Shown piece by piece: positions 21,676 to 33,106 of a stretch of 64,000 nt of DNA; the first letter of the stretch is position 1, and the number at the start of each line of letters is the position of its first letter. The notes beneath the pieces are model-generated. The model worked only from the letters and a program-made list of their open reading frames with translations, did not search any database and was not told the origin of the DNA. The stretch lies in assembly GCA_025403435.1 (NCBI GenBank), contig JAJQZP010000428.1:310001-374000 (forward strand), in the 5' to 3' direction. A program made the translations under genes and the position numbers. The DNA comes from Artocarpus heterophyllus (lineage: Eukaryota > Streptophyta > Magnoliopsida > Rosales > Moraceae).

Positions 21676-24600
21676 CTAATTGCTTTTCCCTTGAGCTGCA
21701 AGCTTTGTGGCGACTTGTTCTTCCGACAACGGCAAGTAGTAGATACGAGGAGCCGCTTTGGTTTTATGAAAGAGGTCATCCAACGTGACAATCGGAGGAT
21801 CAAGCTTTTCTGGCGGTGGGGGTGGAGGCGGAAGAGTAAGCCGCTCTCTTGCTTGGGGTGGGTTAGGCAAAGGTGGTGGCGGAGGAAGTGATGGAGGGGC
21901 TACAACCTGCTGCCTATGTTGGCGAGGGGACTGTTGGGGCTGTGAAGCCGGTGGGCTCGGAGGAACAACGGGAGCGGCGTTGGCAGGTGCAGCTGGAGCC
22001 TGTGGAGTCTCCACCCGAGTTTTAACTTCCTGAGGATCGACAAACTCAGCCAGAAGAAGGCGCCCGCCATTTGGAGGCCACTGTAGATTATACACTGCAT
22101 TCCGAGTTTCTATGGCTTCTTCGACTGACGAATACTGCATTGTCATAATCATCGAATTCAGATTTATTTATCGCTCTAAGATTTTACTAATGTAGATGTG
22201 CACGCGCATGCAATTGTGATTGCAAAATATGGGCAGAGAGTCTTACAGTAACATAGCAGTGGGTCTTAATGTGATCCATCCAAAAACTGGTAACATTCCC
22301 AGTTTTACCCAAAAGTTCTTGCACAGCTTTCAGGGTAAATGGACGCAGAAAACGATCAATTCTGAGAGAGTTAGTTGGAGGTTTTGGAGACGGTGGAACT
22401 GCACAAAGATGAAAAAAAACAAACAAACAAACAAACAAACAAAAAAACAAAATGAGATAACATGTTTGATAAAATTATCTAAATCCAAATAAAGCTTATG
22501 TAGAAACTCACCAACACGCTCCTTAGGTGCATCCTCACTAGTAGTTGAGTCCACTCTTGCAAAGCGCTTAGAAAGAGGAGACTGAAAACTATCCTTGGGA
22601 GTGCTGGTAGGTGTAAGGTTAGAGCTTTGTGGGTCTGGAACTTTTAGGCTTTCAGAGTTCCACCGTCGTTGCCTCTTTTGAGGCTCATTGTTTCCAACTA
22701 ATGATTGATCTTGAAAAGAAAACTACATTTATTTAGGAAAATATATTAAGCTGAAATATGGAACAAAATAGAAAACCATGCTTCATTTAGAAAAGAACGT
22801 TCAAGGGGCAAGAACTCTACAGCAACATAAAAGGGGCTGTGATAGAAAATACAGGTGGTAAACACAAGGTTGAAGAAGAAGATAGAAAAATGGAAAATTA
22901 ATGAAAAGTTAAAAATCCTTAATGCAAGAAACATCCTCAATGCGAAGGACATGTATGCCTTCGTCTCATCAACAAAACACTTTTCTTTGCAACGCAATCA
23001 CTAATGGCATGTATCATGTACCATAGTAGGGCTAGATTAGGTTACATGAACAACATACACAAATATGTAACATCAAACAATATTAAAGCCCAATACAATT
23101 TAGTACACAAAATAGCAGTAGACTATGAAATGCAATTCTGATTACAGAAATAGTGGCAGAATAGAAGCAGTAAAGTATCTCAATCCTCTCACATACTCTT
23201 TAATACTAAAATTCCACTGAAAGACTCTTGATGTGCTTAAAGTTCAAAGACGCAATGGTCTAGAATTTAATAAAAATGCTCCTCCCAAATTATAAATCGT
23301 AATGGCTCCAATATCTTAGGGAACTATTTTAGTATTTTGAACTTCAAGAAGTGTGTATGCAGGCATGCACACTAGTACACGTATGCCCTAGAAAACCCGT
23401 TTTCATTTCTAAACCAGATAGTAGTTCTTAGTAACTGAATCTCCACATTCACCACCATGACTAAAGCTCCTAAATCAAGCACAGCTATAATAAACGAATG
23501 CTATCATGTTTATGAACGGTTATATTTGAGTTTAGAAATGTTAACAAGGTGTTCAATAAATCTACCAGAAATACAAGTAGTTAACATTATCTTAAAGACA
23601 TGAAATCAGAATCAACAGGAACACATATCACATTCACGGAACAGATATTATCTTGAAGAAGAAATGGACACAAACACATGTCCACATGTACCTATGTTCT
23701 GTGCGCGCACGCGTGTATGTGTGTGTGTGTGTGTGTGCATGCAGGCGTGCATGTACCAATCATGACAAAAGGAACCTTAAATAAACAACTTCAATAGACA
23801 AACTGAAAATATAACTGAGAGACCATAGCCACATAGCTCACCATTAAGCTTTCTTTTCTCTGCTGCTGCAAATGGACGATCGTCCTTTTTGTCTGCAGAA
23901 AAATCATCCCCAATAACATCAACATGATCCTCCTTCACATCAAAAACTCCAGTTTTCTCATTCTTATCTCCCACCTCATCAGAACTATACTTGGAATCAA
24001 CCTGTTTACTCTCCAGCACATCTTCTTCCATAGAATCATCTCCAGAACTTCTGTCTAAATTTAACTTTTCTGAGTACCCCACATCTAAAATATCATTTTT
24101 CTTGCTAAAATCTGCATTAGTACCACTGACATTATCCTTCTCTTCGACAGATGTGTTGCTCTCGTGTGGCTCTTCAACATCCAAAGGATGCGAATCACCA
24201 CCAACCGGAACAATAGTGCTGGATGATGGTGCCACCATCTCCGGCTTAATAACATCTAATTCTAATTTGACATTATGAGCAATTATATTATCCTTTAGTT
24301 CAATCTTTTCATTAATTGACACAGAATCAGTAGAAATAGAATCATATTTTACTGGAGACCCTAAGTTAGGGCTGACCTCAGATACCTGGTTTTTGGAAGC
24401 AGAAACGTCGAGCATGAATTCCTCGGATGTAGGCTTTGTATACTCATTCTCCAGCTGGGCCTTGGAATTGTCAATTTCCAGCTGGGTCTTTGGGTCGTCG
24501 GTCGCTACCTCGGGCTTGGAGTCGTAACTCTCTACCTGGGGCTTCGAAGACTCACCATCCAGCTGGGGCTTTGAATCCTCATTCTCCAGCTGGGCCTTGG

Positions 24601-25132
24601 AATTTCCATTCTCCTCCTTAATCAGTGTGTTTGGCAAATCTTGGCTTCTTTCCTTTACCTCAGACACCACACTCTCAGTGATCGTGACACAAGCATCCAC
24701 AGTAGTCGTATGAGCAACAACCGTCTCCTCCACCACTTTCGAATCTTTACCAACTAGAACATACCCTTCCTGAATATTTCCTTGGTCAAAGGCCTCAGGA
24801 CTGTTATTAGCATCAACTTGAAGCGGAGGATCATCCACTTTTCCAATCTTCATACCAACATCATCCACAATATCTCCAATGCTTTTGGTAAAAACAGACT
24901 CTGCCTCCACATTTTTCACTAGAACCTCAGGTTGAGGACTGGATTCAAGACCATTATCAGCATCGTTCCGAGCATTTGCCCTCTCAATACGAACTGCTTC
25001 ATCCAAACGTTTTACCAAATCCTCCTTCAAGCCCCTGGTTGTCAATTTCCTCTTCTTCAGCTCCTCTTTCAACTCCGTAACCTTCCACTGATCAATTGGT
25101 CGATTGTCTAGAATCTGATATGGTGATGACAT
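21676..25132 (-). CDS. Acinus homologue (SAP domain, RRM-like, RSB motif), 4 coding exons
   Basis: Coding exons on the minus strand: 23842-25132, 22512-22709, 22247-22398, 21676-22134, all with GT-AG junctions in phase, giving 699 aa. I chose the start MSSPYQ because it matches plant relatives; an in-frame ATG nine codons upstream also exists. Domains in order: SAP DNA/RNA-binding helix pair (about 11-47); long acidic, disordered region with degenerate SK-x-QLE repeats (about 178-236); RRWNSE segment in exon 3; RRM-like fold (about 508-590); proline-rich linker; C-terminal LDDLFHKTKAAPRIYYLPLS (about 664-683), the RNPS1-SAP18 binding motif. Acinus scaffolds the nuclear ASAP complex, linked to the exon-junction complex, splicing and transcriptional repression. 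The gene appears intact. Confidence 0.93.
23717..23738. repeat. (TG)n microsatellite in Acinus intron
   Basis: Alternating TG run next to GCGCGCACGCGTG, between coding exons at 22709 and 23842. Alternating purine-pyrimidine DNA of this kind can adopt Z-form; the gene meaning is unknown. Confidence 0.8.
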
Positions 25133-26300
25133 TTTCTCCAATTGAAAACTTACGTCCAACCCTGATTAAAAATATTAGACTATTCAAAATCAGCTGAGTT
25201 TCTATTCAAAAAAAGGTCAGCTGAGTTTAAAAAATAATAGGAAATGATACAAATTTACAATTTTTAATTGTCCTCAAACCTTAAAATAAACAATACATTG
25301 TGTCAACATACAAGATACCCTAAGAACAATAGTTTCATCAAAGCAAAAGAAGATTAAGACCAAAACGAATATCATAGCATAATTAAAGCATAATTAAAAT
25401 ATGAATTCCCGTTTCAAAAAAAAATATATGAATGAAATTTGGGAAAAAAATCATTGTAATATGAAAAACAATTTGACAGTGAATTAATGGTCGGGTTATA
25501 TGAAAAAAAATGAAAAAAAAAAGATGGAATTTAAAAAGAACGTTTCTGTCATGCAATTTCCATGTTAGGTTATTAAAAGGACAGGAAAAAAATTATCCAA
25601 AGAAACCCCACAAGAGAAAAAGAACGAAAAAAAATAGTCATAGGTAAATTCCTTCAAAGCTACCAAATTTCCACAATCAACCCTCAAATTTCCTTCAAAA
25701 TAACCTAACAAGACACAATAGAAGTGAAACTTGAAAAGAAAATCCCAAACCCCGACAAATTGTCCGCCGTAAGCAGCGAAATAAAACCCATAAATCACAG
25801 ATTCAGCAATTACTCACAGTAATGTTCGATTCGCGTCCCCCCCAACACAGAAAACGCCCACAATTCTTTTGGAGGGAAAACCGAGCAATTGGGAGAAAAA
25901 CAAATGCGAAACCCTAATTTCACAACAGAAAACCCGCCATTACCGAAGAAAGCACAGAAAGCTTCGTTATAATCTATAGAAAGCCCACAACAAAACACGA
26001 CCCTTTCTCCAATTTTTCAGAGCCCGCCCAAAGAACGAAGACCCAATATATATTCCTTCTGCTTCCTGAAAACAAATGAAACCAGAAAAAAAAAAATCTC
26101 TGCAACAGAGAAATCAAAGAAGCAATTAGAGTGAGAAATTGTAGAGCGAGAAAAAAGAATCGAAAAAAGCAAGCAAATTTCCTCTTCTTTTTTTTTTTAG
26201 TTTGGGAGGGCAAGAAAGTTTGGTAATCTAGGGTTCCGTAGTACCTTTCTTTTTGGCTATCTGTGTTATCGAACAGAAATGAGCGGGGACCAACTGGGGG
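25133..26300 (-). promoter_or_regulatory. 5' UTR, leader intron and promoter region of the Acinus gene
   Basis: An acceptor-like CAG stands upstream of the coding exon start, so a leader intron is likely, with the first noncoding exon somewhere near 26000-26280. Poly-A/T tracts abound and there is no coding potential. I cannot fix the transcription start. Confidence 0.4.
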
Positions 26301-26757
26301 CTTCGTTGAAATATTTTTTTAAAGATCTTTTCTTGGGTTGCTACGTTCCAGAAATACCCTCACGTACTGGTTAATCGGAGGGGCCGGGCTTTGACGGATT
26401 TGGGGTAGGTCAATTTGAGAAATACGAGTTCCTTTTAAGGGCATTATAAAATGTCACCACCAAATACACTACCTTATTAAAAATACTCTCTAATAAATTA
26501 TTTATTAAAACTGTCCATTTATTAAAAATTAAAGATTTATTAAAAGACTAAGTTATCCTTCTTTTCACTCACTCATGCAGGATGCCGAAATGGAACCTGC
26601 TAGGCTCTGTCCCGAAACTCGATTTTGTCGTGAAACCCACCAAGTTTCATCTTGGAACTCGCCAAGTTCCATTGTAGAATCCATTGGAACCTGTCTTTGA
26701 TCGCTGGCACGGTGTGCCAGAGTGTAACCCACTAGGTTCCGAAGTTGGAACCTGCCA
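26301..26757. other. Intergenic, with degenerate AACC(C/T)..CCAAG repeats
   Basis: No gene. 26590-26757 contains several similar words (GGAACCTGC, AACCCACCAAGTT, AACTCGCCAAGTTCC, AACCCACTAGGTTCC) suggesting a decayed minisatellite beside the old Tat LTR. Confidence 0.4.
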
Positions 26758-28614
26758 TGTTGATGCTTACCAACGGGTGGCTAATGATCAACACCACGTA
26801 TGGTTGTGCACGGTGCTCGGATGGCTCTTCTCTGGTCTCCTCGGCCTACTTGGACGTACCTGCAATAATAGAAATGACGTTTCGAAGGTAAAGGGGGACA
26901 TCAGTATGGTACCAAACAATGACTCTACGACGCTCAAGGCAAGTCCTGTTCAACAGAGAATAGGAGCTAGGTAGTTGGAAAGGGGTATGTTGGCCTCAAG
27001 CTGTAGTAAATACGCTCTATTTATAGGTTGTCACTTGAACCGGGTGCTAAATGGGTTTGGCCCACAACCTGTATGTCACATCAAGGTCTATCAGAGGGCA
27101 GGTGACATGTGTCATGACCTTTACCGTAGGATTGGTCTCCATTTGATGGCAAAAATGAGGCCATATGTTGATCCTGTGTGGCGAATGGCTGCCTCATTAC
27201 AAGCTCTAACAATCCGACCTGAGCACATGTTCATCCTGAGGAGGCGATGACTTGAGTCGCAGCTAAGGCCGGCAATTTTGGACACGGCACGATGACACAA
27301 TACAAAAACGATACGAGATAAACGGGTTTGGACCGCACGTTTATTAATTGTGCTATAAATGGGTTAGCACGAATAACACGAAAATAAACATGCTGGATTT
27401 GTGCTAACATGCTAAACATGTCTTAACATATTTAATTAAATGGGCCGTAAACATGTTAACACGGCACGACACGACCCGTCCATTTATAACACATTTAAAC
27501 TTAAAAGTAAAAATATTTGAAATATTTATAGTATGTTAGTATTAATTAGATATTATGTTTTTATTAATTTTCTTTATTGGCTTTTTTTAAAATTTTCTTA
27601 ATTTTTAGTTAATTGGGTCATAAACATGTCATATGTGTGTTGTTATCGTGTCAACCGATCACGGCACGTTTAATAATCGTGTTAATCATGTCGTGCCGTG
27701 TTACGCGTGCCATAGGCATGTCGTGTTCGTGTTTGTATTTCTAGCACATTTATTAATCGTGTCGTGTGTCGTGTGTCGTGTTCGTGTTCAAGCTAAACAT
27801 GTTGTGTTATAAACGTGCCGACATGAACACGATTATTGCCACCTCTAGTCGCAACTAGTGAGGGCCCTATAGAGCACCTTGGGAAGAAGTGTCGAGGTCT
27901 GAAGGTCAAGGATTGTCTTCCTGATGACTACTGCCAAGTACAGTTGACGATATGCCGAGGAGGTGTTCCTCAATAGACAACACCGAGCACACCCCCAATA
28001 GTTAGCCCCAATGTGCTTGGTTGGTGCCCGATCAGGTGGACTTTACCGAGAGGGTGTGGTCGGCCCAGACTGGCCTCTAGGCTCCGCCTCGAGGACGTGG
28101 AAGTTGAAGAATCATGCGGTCAAGCTTGGTGGGACACGTGTCAGCACGTGATTGGGTATTTCCCTAATTGGCACAATCATCGTCTCTCTTCGATTTTTGT
28201 GCCCGAGTTTTGCTCTTGAATTTTGACTATGAATAAGAGTTGATCTCCTGTTGCACCAATATGCTAGTGCATTTGGACTTTGGAACCTTCAAGCTTTAGC
28301 TACTGAGCAAAAAGTTGTAACCTAAGAACCCAATATTTTGTCCCGAGCAACTTTAAACCGCGCAGGTAATTATCCCAAAGAGTGTTTAAAAATGAGTGAC
28401 CTGAGTGATTCCTAGAACGACATAGCTGTTTCCTAGTCGGACAATAGCATTGAGGCTGACCAGTCGACAACCAAGGAGGTTGATGTTGAAGGGGTTTTGC
28501 CTAGTCAAGATAGTGCAGCCTTGCTGGCCGAGATCCTTAACCTCAGTGTTAGGACGGTACCCAAATAAGAGTTCTTGGACATGATCGATGGGAGGTGCCC
28601 GGTCAGGCCGTACA
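26758..28614 (-). mobile_element. Decayed Tat-lineage Ty3/gypsy remnant (LTR plus start of interior)
   Basis: 26758-27999 aligns by eye with the Tat LTR at 32111-32734: TGTTGATGCTTACC start, GCTCAAGGCAAG, CTCTATTTATAGG, GTGTCATGACC-type words. 28000-28614 matches the adjoining interior, including the beginning of the antisense accessory gene (ATG at 28392). It is interrupted by a hAT-like element (27264-27847) and cut at 28614 by the chromovirus LTR. It is much more diverged than the Tat element at 32111. Confidence 0.75.
27264..27847. mobile_element. hAT-like non-autonomous DNA transposon
   Basis: A 584-bp element rich in CGTGTCGTG/CACGACAC words with imperfect terminal inverted repeats (TAAGGCCGGCAAT at the left, TAGAGGTGGCAATAA read from the right). 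It is flanked by 8-bp target duplications GTCGCAGC (27256-27263) and GTCGCAAC (27848-27855) with one mismatch, as expected for hAT transposition. It has no transposase and sits in the old Tat LTR. Confidence 0.75.
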
Positions 28615-28980
28615 TGTAACGGCCCTTAATTCGGACGTCACAGATGTCGTTACATACATACATTCGTACATGGTTAAACTTTAAACATAAAAAAATATCA
28701 AACTTAATCAGTATTATTGATTAGAAAAGTACTTAAACATACATAACCAAGATCCATTCATACCTTCAATTTTATTTTATTTTATTTTTAAAAAACTTAT
28801 CATTGTTTAGAATAACAAGGTTTAACTTATTCCATATCATAATTTATTCAATTATACTTAAATTAATCATGAACTTAATTAATAATATAGGTATATCAAG
28901 TTGTAAAAATCAAAACTTAACAAAACATCACAACATACCACATTAAACATCAAATCATTTAAAACTTACTTACTCCCACA

Positions 28981-29155
28981 GTTCGGCAGGCCGAACTTGG
29001 GACTTCGGCAGGCCGAACATGATCGGCAGGCCGGAGTTCTCTCAACCGGTAGGCCGGCAGAGGCTTTGCAATTCAGACTAAAAATTCATCCATGTTCGAC
29101 AGGGCGAGCTTCTGGACTTCGGCAGGCCGGCCACAGAGTTCGGCAGGCCGTCCGA
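28981..29155. repeat. Cluster of GTTCGGCAGGCCGAAC quasi-palindromes (chromovirus LTR)
   Basis: Seven copies or variants in about 175 bp; the first (28981-28996) has perfect 7-bp arms around a 2-base spacer. Spacing is irregular (about 20 to 50 bp), so this is not a simple tandem repeat. Related clusters occur at 31355-31465, 43436-43630, 53753-53832 and 54910-55095. Confidence 0.85.
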
Positions 29156-31354
29156 GACCAAATTCCTTTGGAAAACTTAATTTAAAACATACCAACTTTA
29201 CGTAAAATATAGCGAAAGTTCATAATTCATTAAAAATGATAAAATAACTTATAAAACCATTATATAAGTATTCTTAAAACTTAACATAAAATATATGTTC
29301 AAAAATATAACTTGATCAAATCATAAAATCGTTCTTCTTGGCGTGCTTCCGGTTACAATTCATCGTGCATAAGCTCACACGCCTTCCCATGTCCTCCTCC
29401 TAGTCCATGATTTTCTTACCCTTATCTGCAACATGACATATAAAACATGATTAAGCTAATGCTTAGTAAGTACATATAATTCTCACAATTTAAAACATTT
29501 CATAAACATCATCATCATCATCATCATCATCATCATATCATAAAAGTGCCTTAAGCACAATTTCATAGAACATATCTTTCATAACGTTGACCATTTTAAA
29601 ACTTATTCCATTTTTATCTTAAGGGCCCAAGTGTTGCACCATAAACATCATCATAGGCGCGCCATCATGAGAGGAGAAGGGTAGCTAATCCCAAACCAAA
29701 CATGACATCATAACATAACATTTCATAACATTGGGTGTGCAACACTTATTAGGTGATACATATATACATACTTTTCATACTTTAAAACATGTCATCATCA
29801 TTCATGCATAACTTTAAATCATGAAAATCTTTCATAAGAAATCCTTTAAGGAAAAATCATCATAAAAATCATGAATATCATTATGAACATAACATCAAAC
29901 CTTGTAAAAACATGTGTCCATGTTGCAGGTGAGAATGTACTTACCTTAACGCTAGCTTACTTAACCTTAACGTGATTTGGTGACGACGCCGCTGGTCTCG
30001 TAGTGCTCGTTCCTTGAGTGTTCATGCCATTTTCCATTTTAAAGATGCAATACATTAATACGGTATCATAAAACATCCATGCATATAACATTCATTCATA
30101 TACATTCATCTCTTAATCCATAACCATCATCGTAAAAATATGAAATTATCATCACATATATATTTTCATCTCATCCATTACAATCAATAATTCATAACCA
30201 TAAACATTGTCATCACATAAACATGTTATTATGATTTTTCTTTAATTATAAAAATTACCTTAAGCATATAAAAACAAACCATACATTTTAAACATATTTA
30301 TCTTTTAAATAAAACGTTTTCAAACAAATACATATATTTTAATTTAAAACTCCATACAATCATCATATTATCATGCATAAAATCATTTTATTATCATAAA
30401 ATCATATAAATACATAAAATGTTTAATAAAACGAAAATCCCAAAAACAACATTATCAAAACAGTTTTCTTATTATAATCTCATAAAAATTTCATAATCAT
30501 AAAATACATTCATCATACATACTCATACACATGCATATTTTTAACAACTTTTCATGGAAACATCATTCATTACCTCTTGAATAATCATTACATTTTGCAT
30601 ATATCAAAATTAAACAGTAACATTACTGTGAAGAGTAGAAGACAGAAATATTCATTTTTCATAAAACATTCATATGACATGAAATTAGAAAACACCATAT
30701 AACATATATGCATAACATCACATTTAAAAATTTGAGACAAAACACAATACCTATAGAAAGACATTGTAGACAAAACGATGAGAAGAATTTCTTTTCAAAA
30801 ATACCAAAAAAGCCGAATTCATACCTGGAAATATCTTCTCAAAATCCTTGAATTTTAACCAACGAAACAAGACTTTTCTTACAATATACTCAGAAAATTT
30901 TCGTGAGAGAGAGAGAAAAGCACTTGTGGAGAAGAGAAGAGGAAGAGAAAAAAATGAGAGAACATCTCAAAATTTTTGAGAGAGAAAAACGTGAGAATGA
31001 GAAAACATAATGAAAAAGGAAACGTTAAAATTTTTAACGTAATAAACATAATTGATGGGAATTCAATTCCCATCATTAAGTCAGAATTTTCTGACTGTTG
31101 AGGGGCTGAATGGCGTGGAGAAAAGGAGAGAAAGAAGGAAAGTCAAATCTCCCACTCATTACTTACCATGTTTTGCCCTATTTAAATGGGAAACCATTTA
31201 AATTGACACAAATCAATGCGAAGTCAAACCCCTTTAATTTCCTTAACTGATAAAACATTCCTTAATTATGCCAATTAATCACATTAAATCATCCAATTAA
31301 TGTAATTAACTCAGCCATAATTTTTGGAGGGATTTCTGCTGACAGCTCATCAGC

Positions 31355-31465
31355 CGTGTTTGGCCTGTCGATTTTCTCCTTTGGCCTGCCGGTTCCAGCA
31401 AGTTTGGCCTGCCGATGGGTTTCTTCGGCCTGCCGATCTCGGGCAAGATGTTCGGCTTGCCGATC
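31355..31465. repeat. Second quasi-palindrome cluster in the same LTR
   Basis: Five variants of TTTGGCCTGCCGA / TTCGGCCTGCCGA in about 110 bp, near the 5' end of the minus-strand LTR. Arms are less perfect than in the first cluster. Confidence 0.8.
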
Positions 31466-31720
31466 TCCGAACTGTCCTTAAATGCCATACAACACAACAT
31501 TCATACATTATTGCATCATAAATAAACATATACTTAAAATTTCACATGAACACTAGAGCACAACGATCCCATGCGGTCGTCACCTGTCACAAAACTTGAC
31601 ATAAAAAGTTAGTAACATGCACATCACATATCATATCATATAACAAAATTTATTAATAAAATTTCTTATCAACGTTACTAACTTAACGTGGTCCGTTACA
31701 TAAAATAGGCGGGTGTTACA

Positions 31721-32110
31721 ATTCTCCCCACCTTATAAAAGTTTCGTCCTCGAAACTTAGAATAAATGCGGATACATAACTTTCATGTCATCTTCACGTT
31801 CCCATGTAGCTTCTTCAACTTGTTGATTTTGCCATAACACCTTGACCAATGGAATTTCTTTTTCCTCAAAGTCTTGGTTTTCGATCGAGTATCTTCATTG
31901 GCTTTTCTTCATAACTTAAGTCTTCTCGTATCTCGATCACTTGTGGCTCAATCACATGCGTACATCGTGCATTGCGGACATTTCAGATGGCAACTTCAGT
32001 TGATAAGCTACTTTGCCTATTCGTTTAACAACTTCATAAGGACCGATGAATCTTGGGCTTAACTTGCTTTTCTTCCCAAACCTCATAACTCCTTTCATTG
32101 GTGCAACCTT
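31721..32110 (-). pseudogene. Chromovirus pol 3' end (chromodomain region) and polypurine tract
   Basis: Minus-strand continuation of the chromovirus broken by the Tat insertion. Broken frames read as an integrase C-terminus/chromodomain segment (FIGPYEVVKRIGKVAYQL-type, then a VKVLWQNQQVEEATWE-type stretch) with several stops. GGACGAAAC and a GGTGGGGAG polypurine tract precede the LTR. The last five bases ACCTT (32106-32110) are the Tat target duplication. Confidence 0.75.
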
Positions 32111-32734
32111 TGTTGATGCTTACCGCTGTCCGGTGTCGGATCAACACCCAAGTGTGACTGAACACCTTCTGACCTCCTCTTAAGCTTGCCCCTGGTCGGG
32201 ATTGAGTACCTGCGAGAGGGATGATTCAGAGAAATGGGGTTAGTCCAATAGACAAGGGCTCTCTGATGCTCAAGGCAAGAACTGTTCAGCAGAGGTCGGC
32301 AGCTGATTAAATGAGAAGAGGTCTCCCTCTCTAAAACGTCATAAATGCATCCTATTTATAGGCCACCAGCTGGATCAGGTGCAAGATGGGTTTTACCCAT
32401 TACCTAGGTGTCACATCAAAGTGTATCAAGCAATAGGTGACAAGTGTCGCGTCCATAGTCCAATGGATTGGACTCTATCGGACGGCAGCACGCTTGCTTG
32501 GTGTTGGCCAACAAGGATGGGTAGTGACGTGTTATGATGAATAGCGTGGCCCGGCCCGAGCTACAGTTCATCCCCCGAGGTGGCAGCCTTCTTGGGGGCG
32601 TGCCCTCAGATCAGTGGAAGGCTCCCCGGGAAGAAGCATAATTCGTCGGGTCGGGCGGTAGCCATTTCTGCCGAACTGATTTGCCGACCACCAAGTTAAT
32701 GTCCTCGGTGGAAGTGCCGAGCTAACCCTCAACA
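32111..32734 (-). repeat. 3' LTR of Tat element
   Basis: TG...CA termini. The minus-strand sequence includes a CCTATAAATAGG-type TATA region. It is followed on the interior side by the reverse complement of the polypurine tract (plus-strand TTAGCCCCCC at 32735-32744). Confidence 0.9.
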
Positions 32735-32960
32735 TTAGCCCCCCAGTGCACCTGGTCGGTGTTCGGTCGGGTGGACTATGCCGAGTGGGTGAGGTCGGCT
32801 CAAAGGAAGAAGACTAAGCGATACTTAGAAGCGGGGTGAGGTGAAAAGACGCGCGGATCAGACGGGGGACGCGTGTCGCGTCGCAGCCGTCTGTGTGGCT
32901 GTCAGGCGTATTAATTGCGCCTTTTGGGTTTTCGCGCTCGAACTTCCCGCTTAAAATGGC

Positions 32961-32970
32961 TATAAATAGG
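32961..32970 (+). promoter_or_regulatory. TATA box for the antisense accessory gene
   Basis: TATAAATAGG on the plus strand, in a GC-rich context, about 146 bases upstream of the first ATG of the plus-strand gene. A following leader with a conserved CAG/GTAATT donor-like site (about 33090) suggests a spliced 5' UTR. Confidence 0.6.
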
Positions 32971-33106
32971 GCCCCTCCCCTCCGCAATTTGCACTTCATT
33001 TTCAGAAATTTACGAACGAGAAATTTTAGCTGCCGAGCTCAAGTACTAGCCGAGGATTATATCAACCGAGCAACCAAGAACCCGAGCAGGTAATTCCCGA
33101 GTGAAA

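Larger units (their letters stand above)
28615..31720 (-). repeat. 3' LTR of Tekay/Del-like chromovirus
   Basis: A 3.1-kb minus-strand LTR: TGTAACACCC at 31720 inward, ending ...GGCCGTTACA at 28615. It is AT-rich with a (CAT)n run near 29507-29535 and two clusters of a GTTCGGC-AG-GCCGAAC type quasi-palindrome (28981-29155 and 31355-31465). It directly follows the chromovirus polypurine tract. Confidence 0.85.

Noticed and set aside
21785..22033. Gly-rich and Arg-rich plus-strand frames opposite the Acinus C-terminus
   Set aside because: They are antisense shadows of the proline-rich coding exon.
24436..24621. Repetitive PAGPWN-type plus-strand frame
   Set aside because: Antisense reading of the SK-x-QLE repeats in the Acinus coding exon.
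28981..29155. CRISPR-like array
   Set aside because: Units are 12-16 bp quasi-palindromes with irregular, non-unique spacing inside a plant retrotransposon LTR; there are no cas genes and the genome is eukaryotic.
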